Part shown: piece after piece, positions 1-10,700 of the stretch
How the letters are laid out: every line of letters begins with the position of its first letter
Numbering within the stretch: position 1 is the stretch's first letter
Assembly (NCBI RefSeq): GCF_000002875.2
Contig: NC_009414.2
Location: 845,001 to 909,000, forward strand
From: Leishmania infantum JPCM5
Taxonomy: Eukaryota > Euglenozoa > Kinetoplastea > Trypanosomatida > Trypanosomatidae
Reading direction: 5' to 3'
Length of the DNA stretch: 64,000 nt
Made by a program: the position numbers and the translations under genes
Notes under the pieces: model-generated
The model's input: the letters and a program-made list of their open reading frames with translations, nothing else
What the model was told of the DNA's origin: nothing
Database searches by the model: none

Positions 1-1698
1 CTCGAACGGCTCTAGCATGGCCAAATTGAGCAGGTCAGCCACCACGTTCGTCTTGGTGGCGTAGTCGAACGTCGAGCTGCTCTCAAGTGACGGCAGCGTG
101 TTGACTTCAATGAGAAACGGATTGAGGCTGGCATCGAGCATGACGTCGAAGCCGTAGAGCTCAAAGTAGCTGCCCGGCATCGGCACACGGCGGACAGCAT
201 CGTTGACGACAGGCCGAACCGCCATCAAGGTGCGCGTGATCAGCTGGGCAATTTCCTCGCGCACCGCATCGGAGGCGCGTCGAGCCGGTGCCACCCCTGT
301 TCCGATCGTCACAGTACTGCCACCGCCAGCATCAATGTAGTCCCACAGCCGTTGGAGAGACCATTTGAGCGCAGGTGCGGCTTCATCCCCGTCAACCGCG
401 TTGGTTTCCGTCGGAAAGGATAGTACGGAACGGCCGTTGCCATGCGTGGCAACGTAACGCCTGCCGACCGAGTAGTTTGTCAGGTGACGGAAACGGTCGT
501 GCATGTGCTTTGGGCAGTGATCCGACAGAGCCGCACTGCCGCTGTCGTGATCGCCCCTATTGCGAGAAGCAGCGCTTTCGCGGCTCGTGCCACCAGTAAG
601 AGCGCCTGGTAGACCGGCTCCGTCGCCCACTTCCATCCCGTCACCGTCGATACTCGAGGATGATGCGCTAGTAGCGTCGCTATAGGGCTCAGCTGCAAAT
701 CGCACCAGCCCCTCCTCGTGCCAGTAGACGGTGAGTGGGTTGTAGGATGTGACAGCAACGTACAGGCGCAGATCCACCTTCCGACCCTCCACAAGAAGAG
801 GATTCTCAATGTACTCCTGCACAACGTAGCTGCTGAAGAGCCGCCGAGTCTCCTTAGAGGCTGCCTTACAGTCAATCTCCTCCATGATGCGCTCCCACGA
901 CGGCGCGTGCGCCGTGCCGCCTTGCGACATCAAGATGCCTCGGCCACAGCTGCCTCGAGACGGCTTCCAGATGAAGTGCCGATTGCTCGGTGCGGCCTTC
1001 ATGGCAGTCACCAAACTCTCGCGTTCCTGTGGATAGAACCAGGTGCGTGGCATGTAGCTGTAGCGCGACTGCACCGCCTTCCGCTCTCCTGGCGTAGTGG
1101 CACGCTGCATGGCATCCTTGAAGGCCCGGCGCACATTCACCGCCATCCCTCGCTTGCAGCCGAGGTTGGCGTGGCTAAGCGGAAAGTGGTTGTACCGCTG
1201 GTGAGAGTTTATCATGCGAAGCTTGTCCATGTAGGCTGCCTGCTCAGACGAATCAGCAGCGGGAAAGTCGAGCAACGGGGTCGGCTGGCCGTCGCGCAGC
1301 ATCTCGCAGAACCGCATCGAGCGTCCCCACACGAGGTTGCTCGCCACGTCGCGAGCCTCTGCAGGGACACGGCGGAACCCAGCCTTCAAGAGCGGCAGCC
1401 GTAAGGCGTAGTACTCGCACGAGGATGACGTGATACTGAACAGTGGCAACGCTGTCCCGAGCGAGCTGGGCTGAAAAGCGTAGTCCGGGGGGCACTTCTC
1501 TCGCATGCGGGGAAAATAAAAGCTCGCCTTGCGCTGTGGACTGCTCGACGGCTTCAAGTACACCGGCATCGGCGAAACAGACTCCACCGCGTGCATGAGG
1601 GACGACGATTTAGAGGAGCAGCTGCTTGCTGACTCACCCGCTTTTGCGGCCACTGCAGCCGCCACCGCCGCACAGAGACGCCCGTGATGACGGAACAT
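1..1698 (-). CDS. Tubulin-tyrosine-ligase-like (TTLL) protein, 3' end cut by window edge
   Basis: The protein is expected to add amino acids (Tyr, Glu or Gly) to tubulin or other acceptors using ATP. About 566 residues are visible and the C-terminus lies outside the window. TTL-family blocks appear in order: FIWKPSRGSCGRGI around residues 241-254 (ATP-grasp nucleotide site), YVVQEYIENPLL then KVDLRLYVAVTS around 291-318, HLTNYSVGRR around 405, and FLIEVNTLPSL around 529-539, where the E..N pair coordinates Mg-ATP. A Ser/Gly-rich insert (about residues 336-400) interrupts the domain between the EEG and HLTNYS blocks. The start is the first ATG after a good splice acceptor at 1735-1736. The reading frame stays open a further 270 bases upstream without an ATG. 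Family assignment is firm. Whether it is a polyglutamylase, glycylase or tyrosine ligase cannot be told from this fragment. TTLL enzymes usually act on axonemal or subpellicular microtubules. Confidence 0.94.
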   Translation of the reverse strand, partial: MFRHHGRLCAAVAAAVAAKAGESASSCSSKSSSLMHAVESVSPMPVYLKPSSSPQRKASFYFPRMREKCPPDYAFQPSSLGTALPLFSITSSSCEYYALRLPLLKAGFRRVPAEARDVASNLVWGRSMRFCEMLRDGQPTPLLDFPAADSSEQAAYMDKLRMINSHQRYNHFPLSHANLGCKRGMAVNVRRAFKDAMQRATTPGERKAVQSRYSYMPRTWFYPQERESLVTAMKAAPSNRHFIWKPSRGSCGRGILMSQGGTAHAPSWERIMEEIDCKAASKETRRLFSSYVVQEYIENPLLVEGRKVDLRLYVAVTSYNPLTVYWHEEGLVRFAAEPYSDATSASSSSIDGDGMEVGDGAGLPGALTGGTSRESAASRNRGDHDSGSAALSDHCPKHMHDRFRHLTNYSVGRRYVATHGNGRSVLSFPTETNAVDGDEAAPALKWSLQRLWDYIDAGGGSTVTIGTGVAPARRASDAVREEIAQLITRTLMAVRPVVNDAVRRVPMPGSYFELYGFDVMLDASLNPFLIEVNTLPSLESSSTFDYATKTNVVADLLNLAMLEPFE

Positions 1699-1734
1699 GC
1701 TGCTGTGCACGAATGCCACGAGTAGAGGGCTTTC

Positions 1735-1790
1735 CTGCAGCCGGGTGCAGGGAAAGGGTACAGGGAGTGCGTAGAGAGTCCTGACGCCCA
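1735..1790 (-). promoter_or_regulatory. Candidate trans-splice acceptor for the TTLL gene
   Basis: On the coding strand a pyrimidine-rich run (about 1740-1790) ends in CTGCAG, with AG at 1736-1735. This gives a 36-nt 5' UTR containing no ATG before the start at 1698. Inferred from sequence only. Confidence 0.5.
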
Positions 1791-2761
1791 GGGACGAACC
1801 AAAGCAAGGCAACCGAGCTTTTGATCTTCTAATCCGTCGAGCAGCAGCGGAAAAGACGTCCCCCCTTCTTGTTTGCTTGTTCCGACTCCGCCTGCTCTGC
1901 CTCTCGGTGCGATGACAAGCGTGCTCCCTTCTCGCGCACTGCTTGCTCTTCGCTCCGTGAGATCAAAAGCCAAACAAAGGCACCGACTCACATCCAAGCT
2001 GTTCAGCCCCGGTTACTTTATAGATTTCTGTATCGCCGCGAGTATCGGGCAATAATGTCGTCTACACGCGGCGACGCTGGGGACAAGCAAACCCTCACAG
2101 GAGGCCCCTCCCCCTCAAAAACACACATACAGGAAAAAAAAGAGCAATGGAGAGCCCGTTGGATTAGTCGTCTGTCTATCTGTATGCCTGCTTCTCTGAG
2201 TGTGTGTGTGTGTTGTGTGCGGCGTACTGGATTCTTTGCGCGACCCACAAATGAGTGCCCGTGTCGCCCCTCCGGGCGCGTTTACGGGGAAAGCGAAGGG
2301 GGAGACGCCGCCGGAGATGCGCAGTCGCGCAGAAACAAACACGAAAAAAAAGGCGTGATGAGAGGATGCCATTGGGATGGACAGACGGATGGGAAAGGGT
2401 CGGGGGGACGGGTGCCACCCGTGCATAGAATCACCCTTGCTACCCGCAGCTCCGTCCTTCACATGAAGCCACTGGGCCGGAGAGCACCACTGCACTCGGT
2501 TGACGAGAAGAATGTCCTGGGAGTTGAGGCGAGCAGGCCATGATTCTGGCGCTATCACCTACACGTGCACCCTTCTGAGCTACAGATGCAATGACCTAAT
2601 GTGCGCGCGACGGCAGGCGCTGGGCGAAGGTGCCCATGGAGGGCTTCGGCTTTGCTTTATGCTCGCTCACTCACAGTCGATGCAGCTGGGTGAACGAAAC
2701 ACCCCCTCACGCTCACAGCTACAAACACACAGATAGAGAGAAAAGCACACATACAAACACG

Positions 2762-2779
2762 CACACACACACACACACA
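2762..2779. repeat. (CA)n microsatellite
   Basis: Uninterrupted CA dinucleotides, with more CA-rich sequence just 5'. Confidence 0.9.
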
Positions 2780-2994
2780 AGACTAGAAATGGTCTCGCAC
2801 GACGCGATGCATCATCGTGTCGCTTCGCGCGCATCCGTGCCGACACCGACATGACAAGGACATAAAAAAAAAACAAAAAGGGGGTGGAAAACCAAGGCAT
2901 GAAGCCATGGAGCTCGCGATTCGAGCTCAGTGCTCTTTTCACGGAGCGCGAGTGCGCCAGCATCTATGCGTGCACATTCACGTGCGTGTATATA

Positions 2995-3012
2995 TGTGTG
3001 TGTGTGTGTGTG
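2995..3012. repeat. (TG)n microsatellite preceded by TATATA
   Basis: Uninterrupted TG dinucleotides following a short TA run. Confidence 0.9.
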
Positions 3013-3753
3013 CGTGAATGGCCGGGCAGAGGCGACTTCCTCCTCCCGCACAGCCACCAATGTTTCATGTTTGTTTTGTCTTGCTCCTTCCTGATATCTT
3101 GCTCTTGCCATACGATCTTTCCTCCTCACTTGTGGGGTTCGTTCTCTTCTTTGGTCATTCCTCACCCATACTACGTGCGTGTGTGCGTGCGGAGAGGGGG
3201 AAAGGAGTTTCGCTGCTCGTATCTTCTCCGATCTGAGCCAGCACGCAGTGGGTCGGGCTTGTCCGCGTGCCTTCACAAGCCGCGTTCGCCGAGTGACACC
3301 TACTTTCCAGGCGAAAGTAGGCCCCCTCTTGCCGTCGCTCTCTCGCCGCTAACGACACAAAGGACAGGGAAAAGAGGAGGACACGGACAGTAAGAAAGAA
3401 GGCGAGGGAAAGGTAAAGAGGGAGCAGGGGCAAGGCAAGATGGCATGGTTTATAAATACGCCGCGCACGCACAAGAGGAGGAGGAAGCTCATGGGAAGAG
3501 TGGGGTACCCAAGAAGTCGTCATACACACACATGCGCGCGCGTAGAAGCGCAGGCGCACAAACGAATCCGGACCGACGTCGATTCACCACACACTCCGCG
3601 CTGAAAGAGCACGCTCCATGCGGGACAGTATGGGCAGTGTTTCGTTGACCCCAGGGCTCGGCCGTTTTTTTTTGTCTTGGGGAGGGGGAGGGATGCGTTT
3701 AGCGGTTTCGCTTTTACTCCTCTCTCGTCACGCTACTGAGCGTTACTACTGCC

Positions 3754-6700
3754 TCACGCGTCAGGGGTTGGTGCGTCGAGGTGGTGGGGCGCAAGCACCT
3801 GTAGTACCCAAGACAGCTCAAAGGTGCGCAGCGCCCCAAAGTACGGGGAGTTCACGTACCAGCTCTGAGCCAAGGGGAGCTGCCCTGCGTACTTGCCATG
3901 CTGGATAAGACTCCTTGGGCGAATTCCCAACAAAGCACGCAGCGCCTCGTAGGTGGAATGGATTCGGAGGCGATTCTCTTCGACAAAGGCGTTGACCAGA
4001 GATACGGCCTTCAGCTTGCCCATCTCCCGACCTGGCGGCCTCCATGAACGATGGCCGTTGCCGAGCCCCGTGTCGCACCAACCGGGCTCCTTGCTCAGCT
4101 CAGCAGCAATGGCTTCGTGGGTTGGGCGTTGAAGGACGCTGAACATCCGTCGCAGCCCGGCCACCTGCGCATCCAGACGACCGCGATGGAGAGCTAAAAG
4201 GTGCGAGGCGAGCGCTTGCTGACCGGCAGGACTCGCCGCCTCGTCGAACGAGTCTGCCAACTCTAAAAGCAGAGCTGACGACCTGCCGTACTTGGCGACC
4301 GTTACGATACCGCTTTCCACGAGGTCCTGCATGCGTTGCTGAAACTCGTAAAGCGGCATCGACAGCTTGTTCGCCATTTCGATCTGGTTCGGCATGTTTG
4401 GTGTCACACGGCACAGCTCCAGAACGGCGTCAGTGGCCCCGAGCTGCCGAAGGAGAAGACCCACGCCGGCGACGGCCGAGGAGGAGCCACCTAGTGCCGC
4501 TGTGGCGCCAGTGCGCCGTCGCTTCAACGGCGTTGCTCTGCCGTGAAGGGTGGCGTTGCTGGCTGAACTCGCCAGCTCCGGATCACCGTCCTTTCCTGCC
4601 TCTTTCTGCACCCGTAGAACCTTGTAGCTGAGAGGGTACGCGCCGCAAACACTCTTGAAAGGGGCAGGTAGACGAGAAGGGGATGCGCACGAGGAGAAGT
4701 CCTCAGCAAGCGGAGCCTTGACGTGAGTTGTGGTGAGTAGCAGGAAAAGAACTGTCTCGATGATCTCCTCACTGAACCCCAGCTCCGCTGAAAGAGCGGA
4801 TACAGAGACAAGCATGAGTCGCTGCCCGACGTGGGTGGCAGAACATGACAAGATCGCACGCACGATGGAGTGCATCTCGGACGGCGAGAGCAGCGTGCTC
4901 CAGAGTCGGCACCGGAGGGTGTAGAAGTCAAAAGGGTTGTACAAGAGACGGCAGATGCTTGGCGCACCGTCGCGGCCCGCCCGGCCAATCTCCTGCACGT
5001 AGCACTCCATCGAGCTCGGTGCCGAGGCGTGGATGACGCTGCGGATGTTGGCCTTGTCGACGCCCATGCCAAACGCAATCGTGGCCACCAATACGTCGAT
5101 CTTGCCTTGCAGAAACTGTCTCTGAGTGGCGCTTCGCATCGTCTGTGTCAACGCGGCGTGATACGGGCGGATCACCATCGCGACCTCCGGAGCGCGTGGC
5201 GCCTCTGCATGCTCGTCATTGGGGTTCTCCTCCGTGCCCTCGCCTTCCACGTCATAGGCTGGGCTGGCCTGCTCGCGTGGAAGCGGGTAGTGCGCGGCGT
5301 GGAACACACCAGAGCGCGTCCCCGACGCCGCCGATGGCGACGGCGAATGCGATTGCCCACATTTGGAGGAAAGCAGTCCCGACAACGCGTCTGCGTCTGC
5401 ACGGCTTTGTACGTACACAATCATCGGCTTCGGCAGCTGTTGCACCGCCTCTAGGAGCGCGTCCTGCGTCACGCGCGCAGACGGCTCCCGAGCCTCAGCA
5501 TCGTCGCCAGACGCTGAAGGGAGGTGGTGAAATGACGCATGGCGCTCGACTAGGTCCGTCACCTGCAGCCGAAGGTTCGCGCGCCACGGATCGCCGCACG
5601 TCACCGTCCGCACAATACCGAAGCTGGCTTGGATGTCGTGCGTGACGGCCTTCGTCGCAGTCGCGGTGAGGCACAGGTACGGCACCGCCGCCAGCGCCTC
5701 CCTCGCGCACATTGCCTGCCGCTCCTGACATGGGTGTGCCGCTGGGTCGCCAAGGAGGGGGCTCTGCAGCACGCGGCTGACGTACATGAAGGTGGGCCGG
5801 AAGTCGTAGGCCCAGCCGGACACACAGTGCACCTCGTCCACGCATACCAGCGCCAGCCGGTGCGCCTGCGTCTGCAAGAGACGCCGCAGCGGCACACTCG
5901 CAATGAGCTTCTCCGGCGACACGAACAGAATGTCGAGCGGGCAGACCGGGGACTCGAGCTGGGCAAGCACTCGTGCCTCCCGGTCAGCGCCCACCTTTCC
6001 CGACAGCACAAAGGCGCTGAGGTGATCAACGGCGTTGACTTTCTCTGCCTGGTCCTCCATAAGCGCGAGGAGAGGAGATACAACGACGCAGAAGCGACTG
6101 AACAGGTGCGCCGGTAGGCCGCTGCTTAGCAGAGCGCCGGCAGATCTTGGGGCAGCCGTCTGCCCTTCCTTGGCCGCCGTTTCGCTTGACTGCTGCGCGG
6201 TTGCCGGTGCCGTCGCAGCTTGCCGGCACCACCGCGTGTAGCGGCATTGAAACAGCAGACGATGAACAAGCATGGGAAACTGGAAACAGAGAGACTTTCC
6301 CCAGCCGGTGGGGCACACGGCGAGCGTGCTGACGCCAGCGAGAACCGACAGACACACCTCTTGCTGACGGGGCTTGAAGGCGCCAGTGTCGAAATGGAAG
6401 CACGTGCGCAGCAGGTACTCACACGCCGGAAGCGTCTCTGCGCTTTGCGGCGCTGAATCAGGTGACGGTGTCTGGCCCGTGCTCGCGGCCGCTTTGGCGG
6501 CGTCCATGATCTGCATGAGCATCTGCTCGAGGTTGGTCACATCACATTCCGACTCAGCCATCGGGGCCAGAGGAGCAGAAGCTGCCGATGCGAGGGATTT
6601 GGAGGTGGCTGAGCGTGATTCCGGAACAGGTAATGCTTCCTTGCCGTGAGAAGCACCGTTGACGAGCACATTGCCCGACGCAGGACGGTTCCCCAGCGAA

Positions 6701-6927
6701 GTACCGAGGAGGTCGCGCCTGGTGCACTTGCGGGCGTGCAAGAAGCCGACCTGGTTCATGGACATGGTGGCGAGAAACGGAATCGGTTCCTCCGCATCAC
6801 TCGACTGAGGTTCTTCGACACCTGCAGCCGGTGGCTTCGGTGGCAAGGTACTAAACTGGCGCTTTCCGCTGTCGCCCAGCGGTGGTTGCCGTGGCCCTGA
6901 CGATGGCGACGGGGACGACGATGGCAT
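3754..6927 (-). CDS. RecQ-family ATP-dependent DNA helicase
   Basis: 1057 aa. An SF2 RecQ-type helicase is expected to unwind DNA 3'-5' in repair and replication. Motifs seen: FKPRQQE (motif 0, about 184-190), PTGWGKS (Walker A, about 206-212), VVSPLLALMEDQ, CVDEVHC with DEVH at 364-367 (Walker B), WAYDFRP (about 372-378, the RecQ aromatic-rich loop, usually W-H-DFRP), LTATAT (about 420-425), IVYVQSRADAD, VLVATIAFGMGVDK (motif V, about 612-625) and QEIGRAGRDG (motif VI, 645-654). The first 165 residues are low-complexity with no recognised domain. The spacing and the AFGMG..R.V.H....S.E.YVQ..GRAGRDG layout recall RECQ4-like enzymes. I see no HRDC domain. The C-terminal 350 residues could hold a divergent winged-helix region. 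An ATG at 6927 opens the frame and fits a long N-terminal extension. Probably nuclear. Confidence 0.93.
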   Translation of the reverse strand: MPSSSPSPSSGPRQPPLGDSGKRQFSTLPPKPPAAGVEEPQSSDAEEPIPFLATMSMNQVGFLHARKCTRRDLLGTSLGNRPASGNVLVNGASHGKEALPVPESRSATSKSLASAASAPLAPMAESECDVTNLEQMLMQIMDAAKAAASTGQTPSPDSAPQSAETLPACEYLLRTCFHFDTGAFKPRQQEVCLSVLAGVSTLAVCPTGWGKSLCFQFPMLVHRLLFQCRYTRWCRQAATAPATAQQSSETAAKEGQTAAPRSAGALLSSGLPAHLFSRFCVVVSPLLALMEDQAEKVNAVDHLSAFVLSGKVGADREARVLAQLESPVCPLDILFVSPEKLIASVPLRRLLQTQAHRLALVCVDEVHCVSGWAYDFRPTFMYVSRVLQSPLLGDPAAHPCQERQAMCAREALAAVPYLCLTATATKAVTHDIQASFGIVRTVTCGDPWRANLRLQVTDLVERHASFHHLPSASGDDAEAREPSARVTQDALLEAVQQLPKPMIVYVQSRADADALSGLLSSKCGQSHSPSPSAASGTRSGVFHAAHYPLPREQASPAYDVEGEGTEENPNDEHAEAPRAPEVAMVIRPYHAALTQTMRSATQRQFLQGKIDVLVATIAFGMGVDKANIRSVIHASAPSSMECYVQEIGRAGRDGAPSICRLLYNPFDFYTLRCRLWSTLLSPSEMHSIVRAILSCSATHVGQRLMLVSVSALSAELGFSEEIIETVLFLLLTTTHVKAPLAEDFSSCASPSRLPAPFKSVCGAYPLSYKVLRVQKEAGKDGDPELASSASNATLHGRATPLKRRRTGATAALGGSSSAVAGVGLLLRQLGATDAVLELCRVTPNMPNQIEMANKLSMPLYEFQQRMQDLVESGIVTVAKYGRSSALLLELADSFDEAASPAGQQALASHLLALHRGRLDAQVAGLRRMFSVLQRPTHEAIAAELSKEPGWCDTGLGNGHRSWRPPGREMGKLKAVSLVNAFVEENRLRIHSTYEALRALLGIRPRSLIQHGKYAGQLPLAQSWYVNSPYFGALRTFELSWVLQVLAPHHLDAPTPDA

Positions 6928-7739
6928 TCCCTGGGACGCCGCAGCTTACAGCTGCCCTAAAGGGTACACCAAAGACTTGCGAACGGACAAGATACGTGAT
7001 GCCATGACGGTGCTCGATATATGAGTGCGCCAATATGTGTGGATACCTCTGTGGGTGTGTGAGCATTCAGAGGTGCCTCTAGACTGTGCCTTCTATGCAT
7101 GCACGTCCGTGCCTACCAGTGTGCAAATAGCGAGAGCAGCGCTCGCAGCCTTATCTTTTTTTTTTTTTTTGAGGGAGGGCTTGCTCTCGTTGTTCCAGTA
7201 TGTGTGTGTGTGTGTGGAAGGGGAGGGGTGGCCGTCGTGGCAGTGACACTGGCAAAGAGTGCGAAGACGGAATGGCGAAAACGAGAGAGGGGTCGCCTCG
7301 CGAAGAACAAGAAGAGCGACAACGTGAAAAGGAAGATGAAGACGTTCTTCTCAAGCCCGCGCAAAGGATCCATATAACCGCAGCACACGCACATATATCA
7401 CGCCAGCAACATATCGAGGTGAAGCTGACACCTTCCCGAGGGGGAGGGGGATGGGGAGGGGGAGGAGGGTCGCAGGCAACGCGACGTCAGAGGTTCTCCC
7501 ACCTTCACTAAAACCCCAGAAAAGCTTGGCGGCTTTTCGCCTCACCTCATCTCGCCTGCCTCAAAGGCGAGCCGTCACCCCCTTACGCTGTGGTGGTCGC
7601 TCTTTTCGTATTCGTGGATGCGGCTGCGTTCCTCTCCACCGAGCCGTGCAGCATAGCAGCAATCGCGCATGCACACGGCACGTCGTCCCTCCTCATCACG
7701 GATACACGAGAGGCTCGACAGCACTGCGCGAAAGCGGCA
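6928..7739. other. Intergenic region with T15, TG repeat and G-rich tract
   Basis: No coding region supported. Contains a 15-T run (7156-7170), a (TG)n run (7201-7216) and a G-rich stretch at about 7440-7470. Reading from the coding strand, the T and G runs become A and C runs. Confidence 0.6.
7440..7470 (+). repeat. G-rich tract, potential G-quadruplex
   Basis: At least four runs of four or five G separated by one or two bases on the + strand, which is the template strand for this unit. The transcript would carry a C-rich tract. Confidence 0.55.
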
Positions 7740-10700
7740 CTAAATACCAAACTCCACATCTGGCAGAAGTCGATCCTCGCTGGGGTACACACTCGCCTCA
7801 TCTTCCTCGTCCTCCTCTTCTTTGGCGACCATGTCCTCGCCACCTTTGCTGCCCTCATCGTCGGTGGCGTTGTCGCGTCGCCAGCCTTTCCGTGCCTCCA
7901 CCAACGCCCGCACGCGCTCTCGTGCCTCGCGCAGGTGTACCTCCAGCATCCCATCCGGGTCGTGAAACGGGTAGTGGTAGCGAAAGCCGAGAAGGGTGAG
8001 CTGCGCCACATCGTCTTGGATGCAAACAAGTCCGCGGTCTCTCATTCGCTCAAAAGCGTCGCGCACGTCGGTGAAGCCAAGTGACTGCACCTGCGGCGCC
8101 GGCCACACACGGGACGCCATACGCAGGCGAACGATCGGCAGCATATCAGGGACACGACCAAACTCGTCCCCGTCATCGTAGCAGAAGAGATCCATCAACG
8201 GCGCGATGCGAGCGTGAAAAGAGCGATTGTGGGGGGCGGGAGCCACATTAGCATCTGCCGTCCTCATCGTCGGCGCTGGAGCGGTCTCACTGATTCGATG
8301 ATAGCTGCTGTCCTCATCACCTGGGGAGCCAGTCCCTCTATTGGTCGAGGCTCCGTCCATAACATCTGCCCAGAAGTCGCGCCGCTCTCCGGTGGCTGGG
8401 GGACGTGGTGGCGGCGACACTGGTGCTTGGGGATCTGTTGCTCGCTTAGTACTTGGAGCGGTTCGCTGGTCCACATTTCCGCCACTGGCCTCAATCTCAT
8501 CGGCAGCATTCACATCCTCATCACCGTCGAGCATGTCCGCGGGCACCTTCGCCTTTCCAGAGACTAAATACTCGAGAAGGTCATCCGGGGTGATGCTGTC
8601 CATGACGGTCCGCAGAGCCTCCCGAACCTCCATCACGCGGGCCGAGGACAGCTGCAGGTGCTCCAGGAAAGTTGATACGCGGTATTCGCTCTCCAGGCGG
8701 CGCCGATAGGAGTCGAAGCGCCGCTGACGAGCTGCCTCGGCGTCTACACGGCTCTGCATTGCTTTGCGCCGCAGTGTTTCGAGTGCAACCTGCCGCTTTC
8801 GCTCCAGTGCCGCTGCATCGTCACGGAGGCGTGCGACATGGGCGGCGCGGCGGCGTTGGAGCTCCTCTTGCACATGCTGCTGCTCAGCAGTCCTCGCAGC
8901 GCGCTTCGCCTCTGCCGTATTGCAAAAAGCACGGTGCGCGTCAGCCAGTGCGCGAACGCTCTGCAGCTGTTCCTGCATCCGTTGGTGATCCTCTTCGTGC
9001 GCCTCCTGCCGTGCCGATTTCGCTGCGGTGAGGTACTTTTCCTGCAGCCTTTCCACCTCGTCCAGCAAACGCTGAAGCCCGTGCTGGGAAGCGGACGCCG
9101 GCGCACGCTCGAACGCAAGACCGCACGTTGGCGGCAGCGCTACATCACCGGCGCATGCGCTTGATGTGCGCATGCGGATCAGGCTGGCCACCAGCGCCGT
9201 GCCGTCGCCAGCGCCCACCGTGGTGGCGGCAACGCACTCCGCGACGTCGGCAACAATGGGGTCGCTCCACTGACTGCACAACAGACCGAGCAGAAAGGCG
9301 GGGGGGATCGGGTGCAACTGCTGCGTCAACAGCGAAGAAGTGGTCTTGGCTGCTTGCCCGGCTGTCTTCCCTCCTCCTCCCACGATCTCTCCACTTGCAG
9401 CGGCACGCACAACAGCGATCCACAGCGCGCGGCAGGGAGAGCCCCACAACACCTGCGACAGCATCTCTGCAGCCGCATTCGAAGTGGATGGTAGAAAGAA
9501 ATACGAAGGCAGCAAGAGGGGCGACAGCCACAACATGCTGCCGGTGTCCTCTGTGAGAGCGGTCAACACGGCTATCGTCGACGGTGCACTCAGGAGCGTC
9601 CTCATAGATGCAAGGTACGTCATGCCACCGCCTTCAGTGTCTCTGCACAACGCTGTCATTGCCCACTGCCACATGAAGCATGTGAATATGCTGAACTTGT
9701 GCCACAAGGCAGCGCTGAGGCGCTGCGACTGGTGCTGCAAGAGATAGGAGTACGCGCGAACGACGCAGTCAAGCACATGTCCGTCTTGATAGCACACACT
9801 ATCCACGGAACTCCCGCCCTCACCGCGTGATGCCTCTGCGCCAGCACGCAGCAGCGCCGTCAAGAGAAGACAGGTGCAGCAGCCAGAGAGCAGCTCCGAG
9901 AGAGGAACAGGCGCTGGAACGGCTGCTGCTGCAGCACTCGGCAGCCCCCCATTCGGTGAGCTCGATGCGGCATCGATACGAGAACCTTTGCCGCTTCGAC
10001 CGGCGGCGCTCTTCTGCTTTCGCTTGGACTTGGCAGCGCCACCCTTTGCAGACTCCTGTTCATGCTTTGTGGATGGGCGGACACCTTGATCTGATCTCGG
10101 GACCCCCCTTAGGACACCCTCAAGGACGCTCACGACGCTTGCCTCCACCAATGATGCCGACGCTGTGGCTGTCGCCATCATCAAAGTGGCGTCTTCCGTT
10201 CCCCACTCCAGCTGCCGCACCAGTCCTCTCCGCCAGAGCGCCACTGCGGCCGGTCGAGCCAGGAGGAGATCCCCAAAGACCTGCAGAGGCGCCAGCGCCA
10301 TCGGCAGAGCGCTCCCTTCCACCAGGAGAACACCCAGCTCGGACTGCACGTACGCCGAGGACACAGACGCGCATGACGCCGGCGCTCTGTCGGCGAGAAA
10401 GACCGCCTTGCTTGCCTTGCAGACGGCAGCAATCAAGTGCGATTCCGTCACCGACAGGCGTGGCTCCGTCGCCGCAGTATCTGGCTGAGACGGCGGGGGA
10501 GTCGTTGGGGTTTCGTCCGAGCCGAGGTCGCAGTAGATGAGGTAGAGAAATACGTACACCAGCAAACTCGCCGTGGCGTCCTCGGTGCCGATAGACCGCG
10601 ACACTGCTGCGCAGCCAAGTCGGCGGAGGCGCGCTGCGTCCCACGCGCGAAGCGCTACGTCGCGAAGCTCGCGGCTAGAGAGCAAGGTAGTGTGCCCAGC

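Larger units (their letters stand above)
1791..3753. other. Intergenic region (3' UTR of the RecQ-like gene and 5' flank of the TTLL gene)
   Basis: No credible coding region on either strand. The short ORFs are rich in repeats of T, H, C or V that come from CA/TG microsatellites. It holds a (CA)n tract near 2762-2779, a (TG)n tract near 2995-3012 and several short A runs. Most of it is probably 3' UTR of the upstream RecQ-like gene. Confidence 0.6.

Noticed and set aside
718..1404. 228-codon + strand ORF
   Set aside because: Antisense to the TTLL gene, whose minus-strand frame carries the family motifs. Arg/His-rich composition is typical of a shadow frame.
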